Assembly: GCA_023489135.1 (NCBI GenBank)
Contig: JAMDCE010000206.1
Span: 1 to 5,533, forward strand
Direction of reading: 5' to 3'
Length of the DNA stretch: 5,533 nt
Source: Chloroflexota bacterium
GTDB taxonomy: Bacteria; Chloroflexota; Chloroflexia; JAMDCE01
Part shown: positions 1 through 5,533 of the stretch, one piece after another
Layout of the letters: every line of letters starts with the position of its first letter
Position numbering within the stretch: position 1 is the stretch's first letter
The notes under the pieces: model-generated
What the model was told of the DNA's origin: nothing
The model's input: the letters and a program-made list of their open reading frames with translations, nothing else
Databases searched by the model: none
Program-made: the position numbers and the translations under genes

Positions 1-655
1 TACTGGTAGTGGCCAATGGAAGAGAAGCGATTCCGAGGCTCCGCCAGAACAAGCCCTTCACAAGCTTGGAGCTCCGGCGGAGGGAGGTGATTGCGCCACA
101 GCCATCGATTAGGATGACTTGAGGGAAGTAAAGCCATCTGGTAGCAAGGAAGACCATCGCCGGCAGGGCGATAAGGGCTCCCACAAGAGTCAGGAACAAG
201 AGCGACAAGAGGCTCAAACCCAACCCTGCGAGCAGAGATGCCCAAAGCAGATCGAGGAACTTCTTCCAGCCAAAGAACATCGCCGAGGAGATTGTGGGAG
301 ACACACCGGAAAAACGTTCGTGCACAGCTCGAATAATCGACCCGTAGACGGCGCTCACGGTAAGAAGAACGTTGAGGGCGACGATGAGCGTCAGCAGGCC
401 AAGCGTCGGGAACGCGCCCCGGACAAGGTACGGATTGGTGGCAATCGCAAGCGTCAGACGATCTAGTCCGGCGGCCGACAGCGCAATTGCCACCAAGATA
501 CCGAGTGGGACCTGAACTACAGCCGCTACTCCCAGATAGATTCGCCAGTCCTTGGCATAAAGCTGCAAAGTCTCCTGAAGGATCTCGCCGACGCTGTAAG
601 GACGGAGACAAGTCCTTGGGATGTCAAGTATACTCTCGATCCTCTTACCACCCAC
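1..655 (-). CDS. Polytopic membrane protein, glycerophosphodiester phosphodiesterase membrane-domain-like (partial, C-terminus off the left edge)
   Basis: About 218 codons are open on the minus strand and run off the window edge. The N-terminal part reads LRPYSVGEILQETLQLYAKD (residues 17-36 from the GTG at 655). This resembles the 'RP.s.GEIL..af.LYr' opening of the GPDPase_memb / YciC-like membrane families. Hydrophobic segments lie near 41-62, 84-108 and 136-172. Between the last of these and the next hydrophobic stretch is a cytoplasmic-looking motif, a Trp-Leu-Tyr-Phe-Pro element followed by SLRRSSKLVKGLFWRSLGI (191-209), which is typical of the family. The phosphodiesterase catalytic domain is not seen, so a role in lipid metabolism is not shown. 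The function is unknown; an integral inner-membrane protein is well supported. The gene overlaps the end of the upstream secreted-protein gene by 11 bases, so co-transcription is likely. The start is uncertain: GTG 655 is the nearest canonical start in frame but has no ribosome binding site, while AGAGGA at 640-645 points to an ATA at 629-631. Confidence 0.8.
   Translation of the reverse strand, partial: MGGKRIESILDIPRTCLRPYSVGEILQETLQLYAKDWRIYLGVAAVVQVPLGILVAIALSAAGLDRLTLAIATNPYLVRGAFPTLGLLTLIVALNVLLTVSAVYGSIIRAVHERFSGVSPTISSAMFFGWKKFLDLLWASLLAGLGLSLLSLLFLTLVGALIALPAMVFLATRWLYFPQVILIDGCGAITSLRRSSKLVKGLFWRSLGIASLPLATTS
640..645 (-). promoter_or_regulatory. Shine-Dalgarno-like site for the downstream membrane protein
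   Basis: AGAGGA on the minus strand sits directly at the stop codon (TAA, 645-647) of the secreted-protein gene. It is the only good ribosome binding sequence ahead of the membrane-protein reading frame. The codon in frame at an 8-base spacing is ATA (629-631), not a canonical start. The nearest canonical codon at a usable distance, TTG 625-627, is in the wrong frame. Confidence 0.4.
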
Positions 656-3600
656 TGGTAAAAGATTTGTACAGGACAGGCAGGTAGACAGAAGAGAGCG
701 CCGTTCCCAAAACCGCCGGCGACCCCCCCAGAGCGAAGTCGGTAAAGTGATCGACGATGAGAGTAACCTTTTTGTTCACCCGGTCGACCAGCACGTTGTC
801 GACCTTCTGCCAAGTCCCGGTAACCTCATCCCAGTAGCTAGGCACTAGATCGTCCTCGGTCAAGCCGAGAGAGCTGAGCTGTTCGTCGGTGTAGGGAATC
901 ACGATGTTCACATTCTGATTGAACGTCGAGATACTGTGCCCATCGCTGTCGAGCGCCGCTAAGACGTACGCCAGACCGATCGGCCGCCTCGCCTGATCCC
1001 TAACCAGCATCGCCTTGGGCGTGGCGCGCACTGTCACCGTTCCGGTAAGAGCCATGGCGCCAGCCGGGATTTGAATCTCAGTACCATCCGATAGGGTCAC
1101 GATCTGCATTGCCGAAGCATCGAAGCTAACCGACTGGCCCTCCGGCAGTTTCTGCCAGAAAGTGAGATTGAGAGCCTGCGTTGGTGGATTAGTGGTCGTA
1201 ATGGGCACGACAATCGGCCCGGTGCGGAAGGCCAGCTGTCCGTCTTCGGCCACTGCTCCGATGTACCACGTCTCGTTGGTGCTCGCCGGGAGGCGGAAAT
1301 TGCCGTTTCGGGTCAACGACCAGCTTCTGCCGCCCTTTTCGGAGTACCCCCAAACCAGCGCGGAGTGGGCAACGTCGCTCAAGAACACGGTCCCTGCGAT
1401 CTCCGCATCCGCATTTCGATAAGTGAGATTCTTGACCACGCTGGCTCCCGGCAGGATTGCCACGGTGATTGGCGTTGGTGCGATCAGATCCAAGTCGTGG
1501 GAAGCCTCCGACCGCAGCAAGTAGCTACCGGACGGCAGGCGGAATCGGTAGCGACCATGGGAATCTGTCCGGGTTGCATCCCTAAACCTGGGCGACGTCG
1601 TGGTGTTGATGATCTCATCCACCAGCACCCAGGCTCCGGCGATTGGGCCGCTAGGGCCGACTACCGTCCCGGAAAGGACAGTGCTGTACTGAACGACATC
1701 GAAATCAAAGGTTGCGGTGCCGTTCGCGGGCACACTGACACTGTTATTGAACCGTGGTCGCACCACGAAGTTCGATCCCGGATCCGTGGCTGCATGCATG
1801 TACCACGTTCCGGCAGTCACACTCATGGCATAGCTGGCGTCGACAGGGTTCACCCGAGTGAACTCTCGACCGTCCTCGCCGTTCCGGGCGAAGACGCTCG
1901 CATTTACTCCTGTCTGCGGTTTGTCGTTGAGGTTCTTGAGCTGCCCCCTGATTGTAGCGCTATCCACCGTCACGGTAAGCGTAACGACCTGAGTTTCGCC
2001 GCTGCCCAAGCTGACAGTCACGTTGTTCTTCAGCGTGACCCCACTTCCCGGCGGGAAGTGTGCAGTTACAGTATAGAAGCCTGAAGGCACATGGATGGTG
2101 AACAGGCCATCGTCGATAGGCGCTCCGCTGACTGTTTTGTTTCCCTGCAAGGCCGAAGCGTAACCTTCGAGATCTTCGGCGATCTCGCCACTGCGCTCGT
2201 CAATCACGCGCCCCCGAATAGTCGCGTCCGCCAACAGCACGTGCAGCTCGATCGTTTTGGTCTCGTTGTCCGTAACGCTAACCAGGACGGGAGGCTCCGG
2301 CACGATGTATTGGGAGTCCCTATCCGGGACAGGACTTACCTCCCACGTTCCGGAGATAACCTGAAGGCTGAACAAGCCACCGGTGATCGTCTTTGCGCTG
2401 GCCATTTCCATTTCGTCGTGCCCATCACGCCGCCAGGCGCGCACGCGAATATCCGGCACACCCTGGCCGTTGCCGTCCACGACCTGTCCGTTGATCCGGG
2501 ATGTCCTGCCGCCTAGAAGAATATCGCCGAGATTCTCCTGCTGACCAGGCGTAAGGGTAACGATAATCCCGGAAGGAGCAATAAGAGACTCGTCCCTTAG
2601 CTCTATCACCAGCCTGTAGACACCGTCCTTAAGCGGAATGCGGAATCCGCCGTCGGGCGCCACCTCGGAGCCATTTACGAAGCCCCGCTCATTGTAAGCC
2701 GAGACGAACGCGCTGCGCGGCTCAAACGTCGAACTGTCGGGCTTTACGAGGCGACCGCTGACCGAGGCATTTGCCGCCGTTACTGTGATATTGACTACTT
2801 TTGTAATTGGCATCATCGGACTGCTTTCGAACGAAACGGGAATTGGCGGCTGACCATAGATCCAGTCAGGCGGTGGCGCACCGGGACTGCGGTCTGGAAC
2901 GATCGTGACCATCCAGGTGCCCGGCCTAACTTGAAGTCCGTAGCTGTAAGGACGAGTTGTAGTCACGGGCGAGCTGGCAAAACCGGAGCCATCCATTCTG
3001 GTCGCCACGACAAGGGCGCTGGTAACCGGCCCACCATCCCGATTGATTACATTCCCTACAATGTACCGCCTGCTAGCGTTGAACTGGAAAACCCCCGCAT
3101 TGGTGGTATGCCCCACCGTCACCGTCACGCTTCGCGGCGCCGGAGGCTCAAGGCCTGCCATGCCCCAGGGAGAACGAACGGTAATTGTGAAGGTCCCTGC
3201 CCCGAGGCCACCAAAGGAGAAAGTCCCATCCATTCGAGTCATTGTATCTTTGGCTACCGATAAGTCGGCGTTACGTACAACAACCTCTGCCATAGGAATT
3301 GGGCGGCTGTCCGGGTCAGGGCCGACAACAAGTCCGGTAATGGATGGCAGGGTCAAAGGCACATTGCCGAGATTGTGGCTGTCACTAATGCCAGCAATCT
3401 CGACGGAAATCGGCTCGGAAGCGGAGAATGGTGAATCGCCAAGCGGCGGGTAAGCCGTAAGAACATAAGTCCCGGTCACCAAGCCACCGATCCTAAAAAC
3501 GCCAATCTGATCGGCCATGGTGCCGGTCTGGAACGAACCGCCGGGTCGTCGTACAGAGATAAGCGACATCGGCACAGGCGTCGAGCCGTTGGGTTCCACA

Positions 3601-3995
3601 ACGGTGCCGCTGATGGAAATCGCCGCGAGTGTGAGGTTGACATTTACAGGAGAGGAATCAACCGTAACTTCCTTCGGCGACGAGGCAGCGTAGGCGGAGC
3701 CAGAGGGTGGAAAAGCCTCGATAAAGTATTCCCCCGCCGGAACGAACGCAAAGGTGAACTCGCCCGCCACGCCGGTAACGACACTGGTTTTCCACATATG
3801 CATCGGGCTGCCGAGCTCAACTCTGGCATTCTGAACGGGTGTTACGCCATCAGGCCCGTACACCTTACCGGAAACGGTGCCAACTGCAAGGGCTTCCGGT
3901 GGTGAAAATGAACCAAACGCCAACAAGAAAGCAAACAACAAATACAAAACTACTTTAGCTCTCTCTAAGCGCCCCTGTCCGATGGTCCTCTTCAT
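645..3995 (-). CDS. Large secreted protein with ten carboxypeptidase-regulatory-like repeats and a C-terminal ZU5-like domain
   Basis: This 1116-residue protein is predicted to be exported by the Sec system. The N-terminus has Lys/Arg residues, a hydrophobic core (about 15-30) and an Ala-Leu-Ala cleavage site at 35-37. Ten tandem repeats of about 80-95 residues follow, starting near 40, 125, 217, 309, 410, 497, 590, 680, 771 and 862. Each opens with an 'I.G.V' strand and has a 'G.F.......G.(Y/W)' core, as in CarboxypepD_reg / CNA-B-like beta sandwiches. Residues 956-1091 form a ZU5-like domain (DGTEIQIPAGAM, then LVPSYWDEVTGTWQKV and DHFTDFAL). The tail carries SSVYLPVLYK. No catalytic domain, sorting motif or C-terminal membrane helix is seen, so a structural, adhesive or ligand-binding surface role is an inference. 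ATG 3995 lies 8 bases after AAAGGGG; the in-frame GTG at 3998 is an alternative start. It is probably co-transcribed with the overlapping membrane-protein gene. Confidence 0.92.
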   Translation of the reverse strand: MKRTIGQGRLERAKVVLYLLFAFLLAFGSFSPPEALAVGTVSGKVYGPDGVTPVQNARVELGSPMHMWKTSVVTGVAGEFTFAFVPAGEYFIEAFPPSGSAYAASSPKEVTVDSSPVNVNLTLAAISISGTVVEPNGSTPVPMSLISVRRPGGSFQTGTMADQIGVFRIGGLVTGTYVLTAYPPLGDSPFSASEPISVEIAGISDSHNLGNVPLTLPSITGLVVGPDPDSRPIPMAEVVVRNADLSVAKDTMTRMDGTFSFGGLGAGTFTITVRSPWGMAGLEPPAPRSVTVTVGHTTNAGVFQFNASRRYIVGNVINRDGGPVTSALVVATRMDGSGFASSPVTTTRPYSYGLQVRPGTWMVTIVPDRSPGAPPPDWIYGQPPIPVSFESSPMMPITKVVNITVTAANASVSGRLVKPDSSTFEPRSAFVSAYNERGFVNGSEVAPDGGFRIPLKDGVYRLVIELRDESLIAPSGIIVTLTPGQQENLGDILLGGRTSRINGQVVDGNGQGVPDIRVRAWRRDGHDEMEMASAKTITGGLFSLQVISGTWEVSPVPDRDSQYIVPEPPVLVSVTDNETKTIELHVLLADATIRGRVIDERSGEIAEDLEGYASALQGNKTVSGAPIDDGLFTIHVPSGFYTVTAHFPPGSGVTLKNNVTVSLGSGETQVVTLTVTVDSATIRGQLKNLNDKPQTGVNASVFARNGEDGREFTRVNPVDASYAMSVTAGTWYMHAATDPGSNFVVRPRFNNSVSVPANGTATFDFDVVQYSTVLSGTVVGPSGPIAGAWVLVDEIINTTTSPRFRDATRTDSHGRYRFRLPSGSYLLRSEASHDLDLIAPTPITVAILPGASVVKNLTYRNADAEIAGTVFLSDVAHSALVWGYSEKGGRSWSLTRNGNFRLPASTNETWYIGAVAEDGQLAFRTGPIVVPITTTNPPTQALNLTFWQKLPEGQSVSFDASAMQIVTLSDGTEIQIPAGAMALTGTVTVRATPKAMLVRDQARRPIGLAYVLAALDSDGHSISTFNQNVNIVIPYTDEQLSSLGLTEDDLVPSYWDEVTGTWQKVDNVLVDRVNKKVTLIVDHFTDFALGGSPAVLGTALSSVYLPVLYKSFTSGW
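723..1130 (-). other. C-terminal ZU5-like domain with HFT motif
   Basis: Residues 956-1091 differ from the repeats. They begin with a beta-rich stretch (VTLSDGTEIQIPAGAM, then GTVTVRATP). This continues to an 'IPYTDEQLSSLGLTEDDLVP' block and a YWDEVTGTWQKVD block, and closes with DHFTDFAL. This order matches the ZU5-like terminal domains I recall at the ends of many bacterial secreted repeat proteins. The family assignment is from motif memory and has not been tested by a profile search. Confidence 0.65.
1164..3878 (-). repeat. Ten-unit array of carboxypeptidase-regulatory-like beta-sandwich repeats (protein level)
   Basis: Ten homologous protein units can be aligned by eye. Each starts with a strand such as SGKVYGPDG, SGTVVEPNGS, NGQVVDGNGQ or RGRVIDERSG, and continues to a core such as GEFTFAFVPAGEYFIEAFPP or GLFTIHVPSGFYTVTAHFPP. 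The units have diverged too far to show as DNA repeats, so recent slippage is unlikely. The aromatic residue after the core glycine is Y, Y, F in repeats 1-3. It then alternates W, Y, W, Y, W, Y, W in repeats 4-10, at residues 361, 460, 551, 641, 731, 825 and 910, with repeat 10 having Glu in place of the glycine. Confidence 0.85.
3885..3995 (-). other. Sec signal peptide of the secreted repeat protein
   Basis: Residues 1-37 show a basic n-region (MKRTIGQGRLERAK), a hydrophobic core VVLYLLFAFLLAFGSF, and a c-region ending Ala-Leu-Ala before Val-Gly-Thr. Cleavage by signal peptidase I after residue 37 is expected. There is no lipobox cysteine and no twin-arginine motif, so neither a lipoprotein nor a Tat substrate is indicated. 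Confidence 0.85.
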
Positions 3996-4003
3996 CACTC
4001 ATA

Positions 4004-4010
4004 CCCCTTT
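4004..4010 (-). promoter_or_regulatory. Ribosome binding site of the secreted repeat protein
   Basis: AAAGGGG on the minus strand ends 8 bases before ATG 3995 and 5 bases before the in-frame GTG at 3998. The spacing favours the ATG. An overlapping ATG at 4000-4002 is in another frame and meets a stop after 15 codons. Confidence 0.7.
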
Positions 4011-4054
4011 CGATATGCCGACGACTCACCTCGCTGAAACGTCTTTTCAACCGC

Positions 4055-4076
4055 TGCGGCCAACGCTGAGGCCGCA
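4055..4076. repeat. Inverted repeat / hairpin in the minus-strand leader
   Basis: TGCGGCC (4055-4061) and GGCCGCA (4070-4076) form a perfect 7-bp, GC-rich stem with an 8-base loop. It lies in the predicted 5' leader of the secreted-protein mRNA, about 60 bases before the start codon. No U-run follows it on the minus strand, so it is not a simple intrinsic terminator. A leader stabiliser, attenuator element or protein-binding palindrome are possible readings. Confidence 0.5.
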
Positions 4077-4100
4077 AGTCCACCTTGCCCAGCCGAACCA

Positions 4101-4117
4101 AACGTCCCCTGCACGTT
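4101..4117. repeat. Short inverted repeat over the minus-strand transcription start
   Basis: AACGT (4101-4105) and ACGTT (4113-4117) are inverted copies separated by 7 bases, and they cover the predicted start site near 4116. The position would suit a repressor operator. With 5-bp arms it could also be chance. Confidence 0.3.
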
Positions 4118-4122
4118 AGCCT

Positions 4123-4151
4123 ATTCTTGCACCATCTTCACGGTATGTCAA
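4123..4151 (-). promoter_or_regulatory. Sigma-70-type promoter for the secreted repeat protein
   Basis: On the minus strand, a perfect TTGACA (-35, 4146-4151) is followed after 17 bases by AAGAAT (-10, 4123-4128), which matches the consensus at four of six positions. Transcription would start near 4116, giving a leader of about 120 bases before ATG 3995. The downstream membrane-protein gene shows no promoter of its own and would be read from here. Confidence 0.65.
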
Positions 4152-4171
4152 GGCCCATAACGTCTTACGTA

Positions 4172-4194
4172 TAGCCAATTTGCCTTAGCCAATT
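4172..4194. repeat. 9-bp tandem direct repeat between the divergent promoters
   Basis: TAGCCAATT occurs at 4172-4180 and again at 4186-4194, a period of 14 bases. The pair lies roughly 56-78 bases upstream of both predicted transcription starts. This is a usual place for an activator or shared regulator site, although no known regulator is recognised. Confidence 0.5.
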
Positions 4195-4234
4195 GTACCT
4201 ATCAGATGCCGCGCGAGCGCAATCCGCCGTGCCA

Positions 4235-4243
4235 TGTTATAAT
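4235..4243 (+). promoter_or_regulatory. Extended -10 promoter for the glycogen debranching enzyme
   Basis: TGTTATAAT contains a perfect TATAAT (4238-4243) preceded by the TGn extension. The region one 17-base spacer upstream (around 4215-4220, GAGCGC) does not resemble a -35 box, which fits an extended -10 promoter or one that needs an activator. Transcription would start near 4250, leaving a leader of about 37 bases before ATG 4287. Confidence 0.65.
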
Positions 4244-4286
4244 TTGTATTAATGGCTGCGCGTAGATTTCATCAAGAATAGACGAG

Positions 4287-5533
4287 ATGGACGTCATGTT
4301 AACTATCGGACGCTCCATATGCAGGGACATCGATGCGGGCCTCACCAAGGAATGGCTGGTCACAAACGGGCGCGGTGGCTACGCCTCGTCCACTATACCT
4401 GGCGCAAACACGCGCCGCTACCATGGCCTCCTCGTGGCCTCGCTCGATCCGCCTCATGGCCACACTGTGCTCCTATCCAAGATGGATGAAGAGCTCCAGG
4501 TCTCTGGTCGCAACTACTACCTCGGCACCAACGAATATCAGGGCAACACGATCCACCCTACCGGCTTTCTTCACCTCGAAGAGTGCCGGATCGAGGGGAC
4601 CATTCCGACGTTCGTCTTCGACACTAGGGAAGCGACCATAGCGAAAACCGTTTGGATGGAACACGGCCAGAACACCACTTACATTCGCTACCAGATCGAA
4701 AGAACGGATGGCCCTGTGACACTGGTCCTTACTCCCCTCTGCAACCACCGCTCTTTTCACAGTTTGACTCAGGGCTCTCCCGACGGGGGGTTCGAGACAC
4801 ACACACTCCCAAACAATGACGGCTGTGAGGTCGTGGCCTTTGCGGGAGCCGCCCCCTACCTTCTCCTTGCCAACCATGGTGCCAGATTTGCCCCCACCGG
4901 CGTGTGGTATTGGCACTACATCTACCGCCAGGAGAAGGATCGCGGCTACCAGCACACGGAAGACCTATACTCCCCCGGGCTTTTTAGGGTCATGCTCGAC
5001 GAGGGGGAGATCCTGACGGTGATAGCCAGCGCGGAGCCAGTCGAGCTGATCGACCGTGATGGGGAGAAAGCCCTGTACAGGGAGCAGAAACGTCAAGCCG
5101 GAGTACGGGGCAACCATGAGGATGAGTTTCTGTCTCAGCTGTACCTAGCTGCCGACCAATTTGTCGTCACGCCAAGAGATTCGGGCCTCCGCTCCACAAT
5201 CGTCTCTGCAAGCTCGGCAGCCACAGGCCAGAGACAATCCGACGGCGCCGCACCGGAGGTTAGAGGTATCCATAGTCGCTACACCGTCGTCGCCGGCTAC
5301 CACTGGTTCTCCGACTGGGGACGCGATACGCTGATAAGTCTGCCAGGGCTTACCCTCGCCACCGGTCGCTTTGCCTTGGCCAAGGAAATCCTTCGCACCT
5401 TCGCTCGTCACTGCTGGCAGGGCCTGATGCCCAATCTCTTCGCTGAAGGGACGGACGTGCCGCTGCATAACGCGGCCGATGTGTCATTGTGGTTCTTTGT
5501 CGCTCTCTATCGCTACCTTGAAGCCACGCAGGA
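4287..5533 (+). CDS. Glycogen debranching enzyme, archaeal type (partial, C-terminus off the right edge)
   Basis: About 415 codons are open to the window end without a stop; the family is usually about 650-730 residues. The N-terminal domain carries the family signature WLVTNGRGGYASSTIPGANT (23-42) followed by RRYHGLLVA (43-51), as in GDE_N proteins. The glucosidase domain (GDE_C) starts near DEFLSQLYLAADQFVV (279-294) and contains GYHWFSDWGRDTLISLPGL (337-355) and GLMPNLFAEGT, then NAADVSLWFF (395-404). The expected reaction is hydrolysis of alpha-1,6-linked glucose at glycogen branch points, in the cytoplasm. The rest of the catalytic (alpha/alpha)6 barrel is outside the window, so catalytic residues cannot all be checked. 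The start may be ATG 4287 or the in-frame ATG 4296; homologues as I recall them begin close to 'M-I/L-T-I/F-G', which favours 4296. Neither has a strong ribosome binding site. An upstream in-frame stop (TAG 4263-4265) limits the start. It is transcribed away from the secreted-protein operon. Confidence 0.93.
   Translation, partial: MDVMLTIGRSICRDIDAGLTKEWLVTNGRGGYASSTIPGANTRRYHGLLVASLDPPHGHTVLLSKMDEELQVSGRNYYLGTNEYQGNTIHPTGFLHLEECRIEGTIPTFVFDTREATIAKTVWMEHGQNTTYIRYQIERTDGPVTLVLTPLCNHRSFHSLTQGSPDGGFETHTLPNNDGCEVVAFAGAAPYLLLANHGARFAPTGVWYWHYIYRQEKDRGYQHTEDLYSPGLFRVMLDEGEILTVIASAEPVELIDRDGEKALYREQKRQAGVRGNHEDEFLSQLYLAADQFVVTPRDSGLRSTIVSASSAATGQRQSDGAAPEVRGIHSRYTVVAGYHWFSDWGRDTLISLPGLTLATGRFALAKEILRTFARHCWQGLMPNLFAEGTDVPLHNAADVSLWFFVALYRYLEATQ

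Noticed and set aside
119..466. 115-codon plus-strand open frame rich in Arg, Lys and Gln
   Set aside because: It is the antisense shadow of the hydrophobic membrane protein. Leu/Phe/Ala codons read backwards give this charged, repetitive composition.
526..813. 95-codon minus-strand open frame spanning the junction of the two minus-strand genes
   Set aside because: It overlaps both real genes in a third frame, with no family resemblance. Its internal TTG (625-627), 12 bases after AGAGGA, leads only to a short peptide.
1365..2084. 239-codon plus-strand open frame opposite the secreted-protein gene
   Set aside because: It lies entirely antisense to a clear repeat-protein gene, its translation shows no domain or repeat structure, and it has no ribosome binding site. 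It is a frame shadow of GC-rich coding DNA.
2091..2516. 141-codon plus-strand open frame
   Set aside because: It is antisense to repeats 6 and 7 of the secreted protein, its composition is non-protein-like, and no start signal is seen.
4055..4076. Intrinsic terminator
   Set aside because: The stem is GC-rich, but no run of T follows on either strand, and it lies upstream of a start codon rather than after a gene.
3877..4119. 80-codon plus-strand open frame over the signal peptide and intergenic region
   Set aside because: It runs against the start of the secreted-protein gene and its promoter, with no ribosome binding site or recognisable protein features.
4473..4955. 160-codon minus-strand open frame
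   Set aside because: It is antisense to the debranching enzyme, whose reading frame has strong family motifs across the same bases.

Overview
The window looks like chromosomal DNA from a moderately GC-rich bacterium, most likely a member of the Chloroflexota. That assignment is an inference. It rests on the archaeal-type glycogen debranching enzyme and on a large secreted protein that ends in a ZU5-like domain and a short tail with a Tyr-Leu-Pro motif, an ending I associate with secreted proteins of this phylum. No mobile element, CRISPR array, rRNA or tRNA is visible.

There are three protein-coding genes in a divergent layout. On the minus strand, positions 645-3995 encode a secreted protein of about 1116 residues. 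It has a signal peptide, ten tandem carboxypeptidase-regulatory-like beta-sandwich repeats, a ZU5-like domain and a short tail, and no recognisable enzyme domain. Overlapping its 3' end is a polytopic membrane protein gene that runs off the left edge (1-655, minus strand). It resembles the membrane domain found with glycerophosphodiester phosphodiesterases and many stand-alone bacterial proteins. The two are probably one transcription unit. On the plus strand, a glycogen debranching enzyme starts near 4287 and runs off the right edge with about 415 codons present. Both edge genes are real but incomplete.

The roughly 290-base gap between the divergent genes (3996-4286) carries a convincing promoter in each direction: TTGACA-N17-AAGAAT on the minus strand, and an extended -10 TGTTATAAT on the plus strand. 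It also holds several small repeats: a 9-bp direct repeat between the two promoters, a 7-bp-stem hairpin in the minus-strand leader, an inverted repeat at the minus-strand start site, and three copies of AACGTC. These suggest regulated, possibly coordinated expression.

The debranching enzyme should act in the cytoplasm on glycogen. The secreted protein and its membrane partner act at or outside the membrane, with no known function. The points most worth following up are the alternating two-repeat pattern in the secreted protein, its HFT and YLP C-terminal signatures, and the membrane protein's start, where the only good ribosome binding site leads to an ATA codon.
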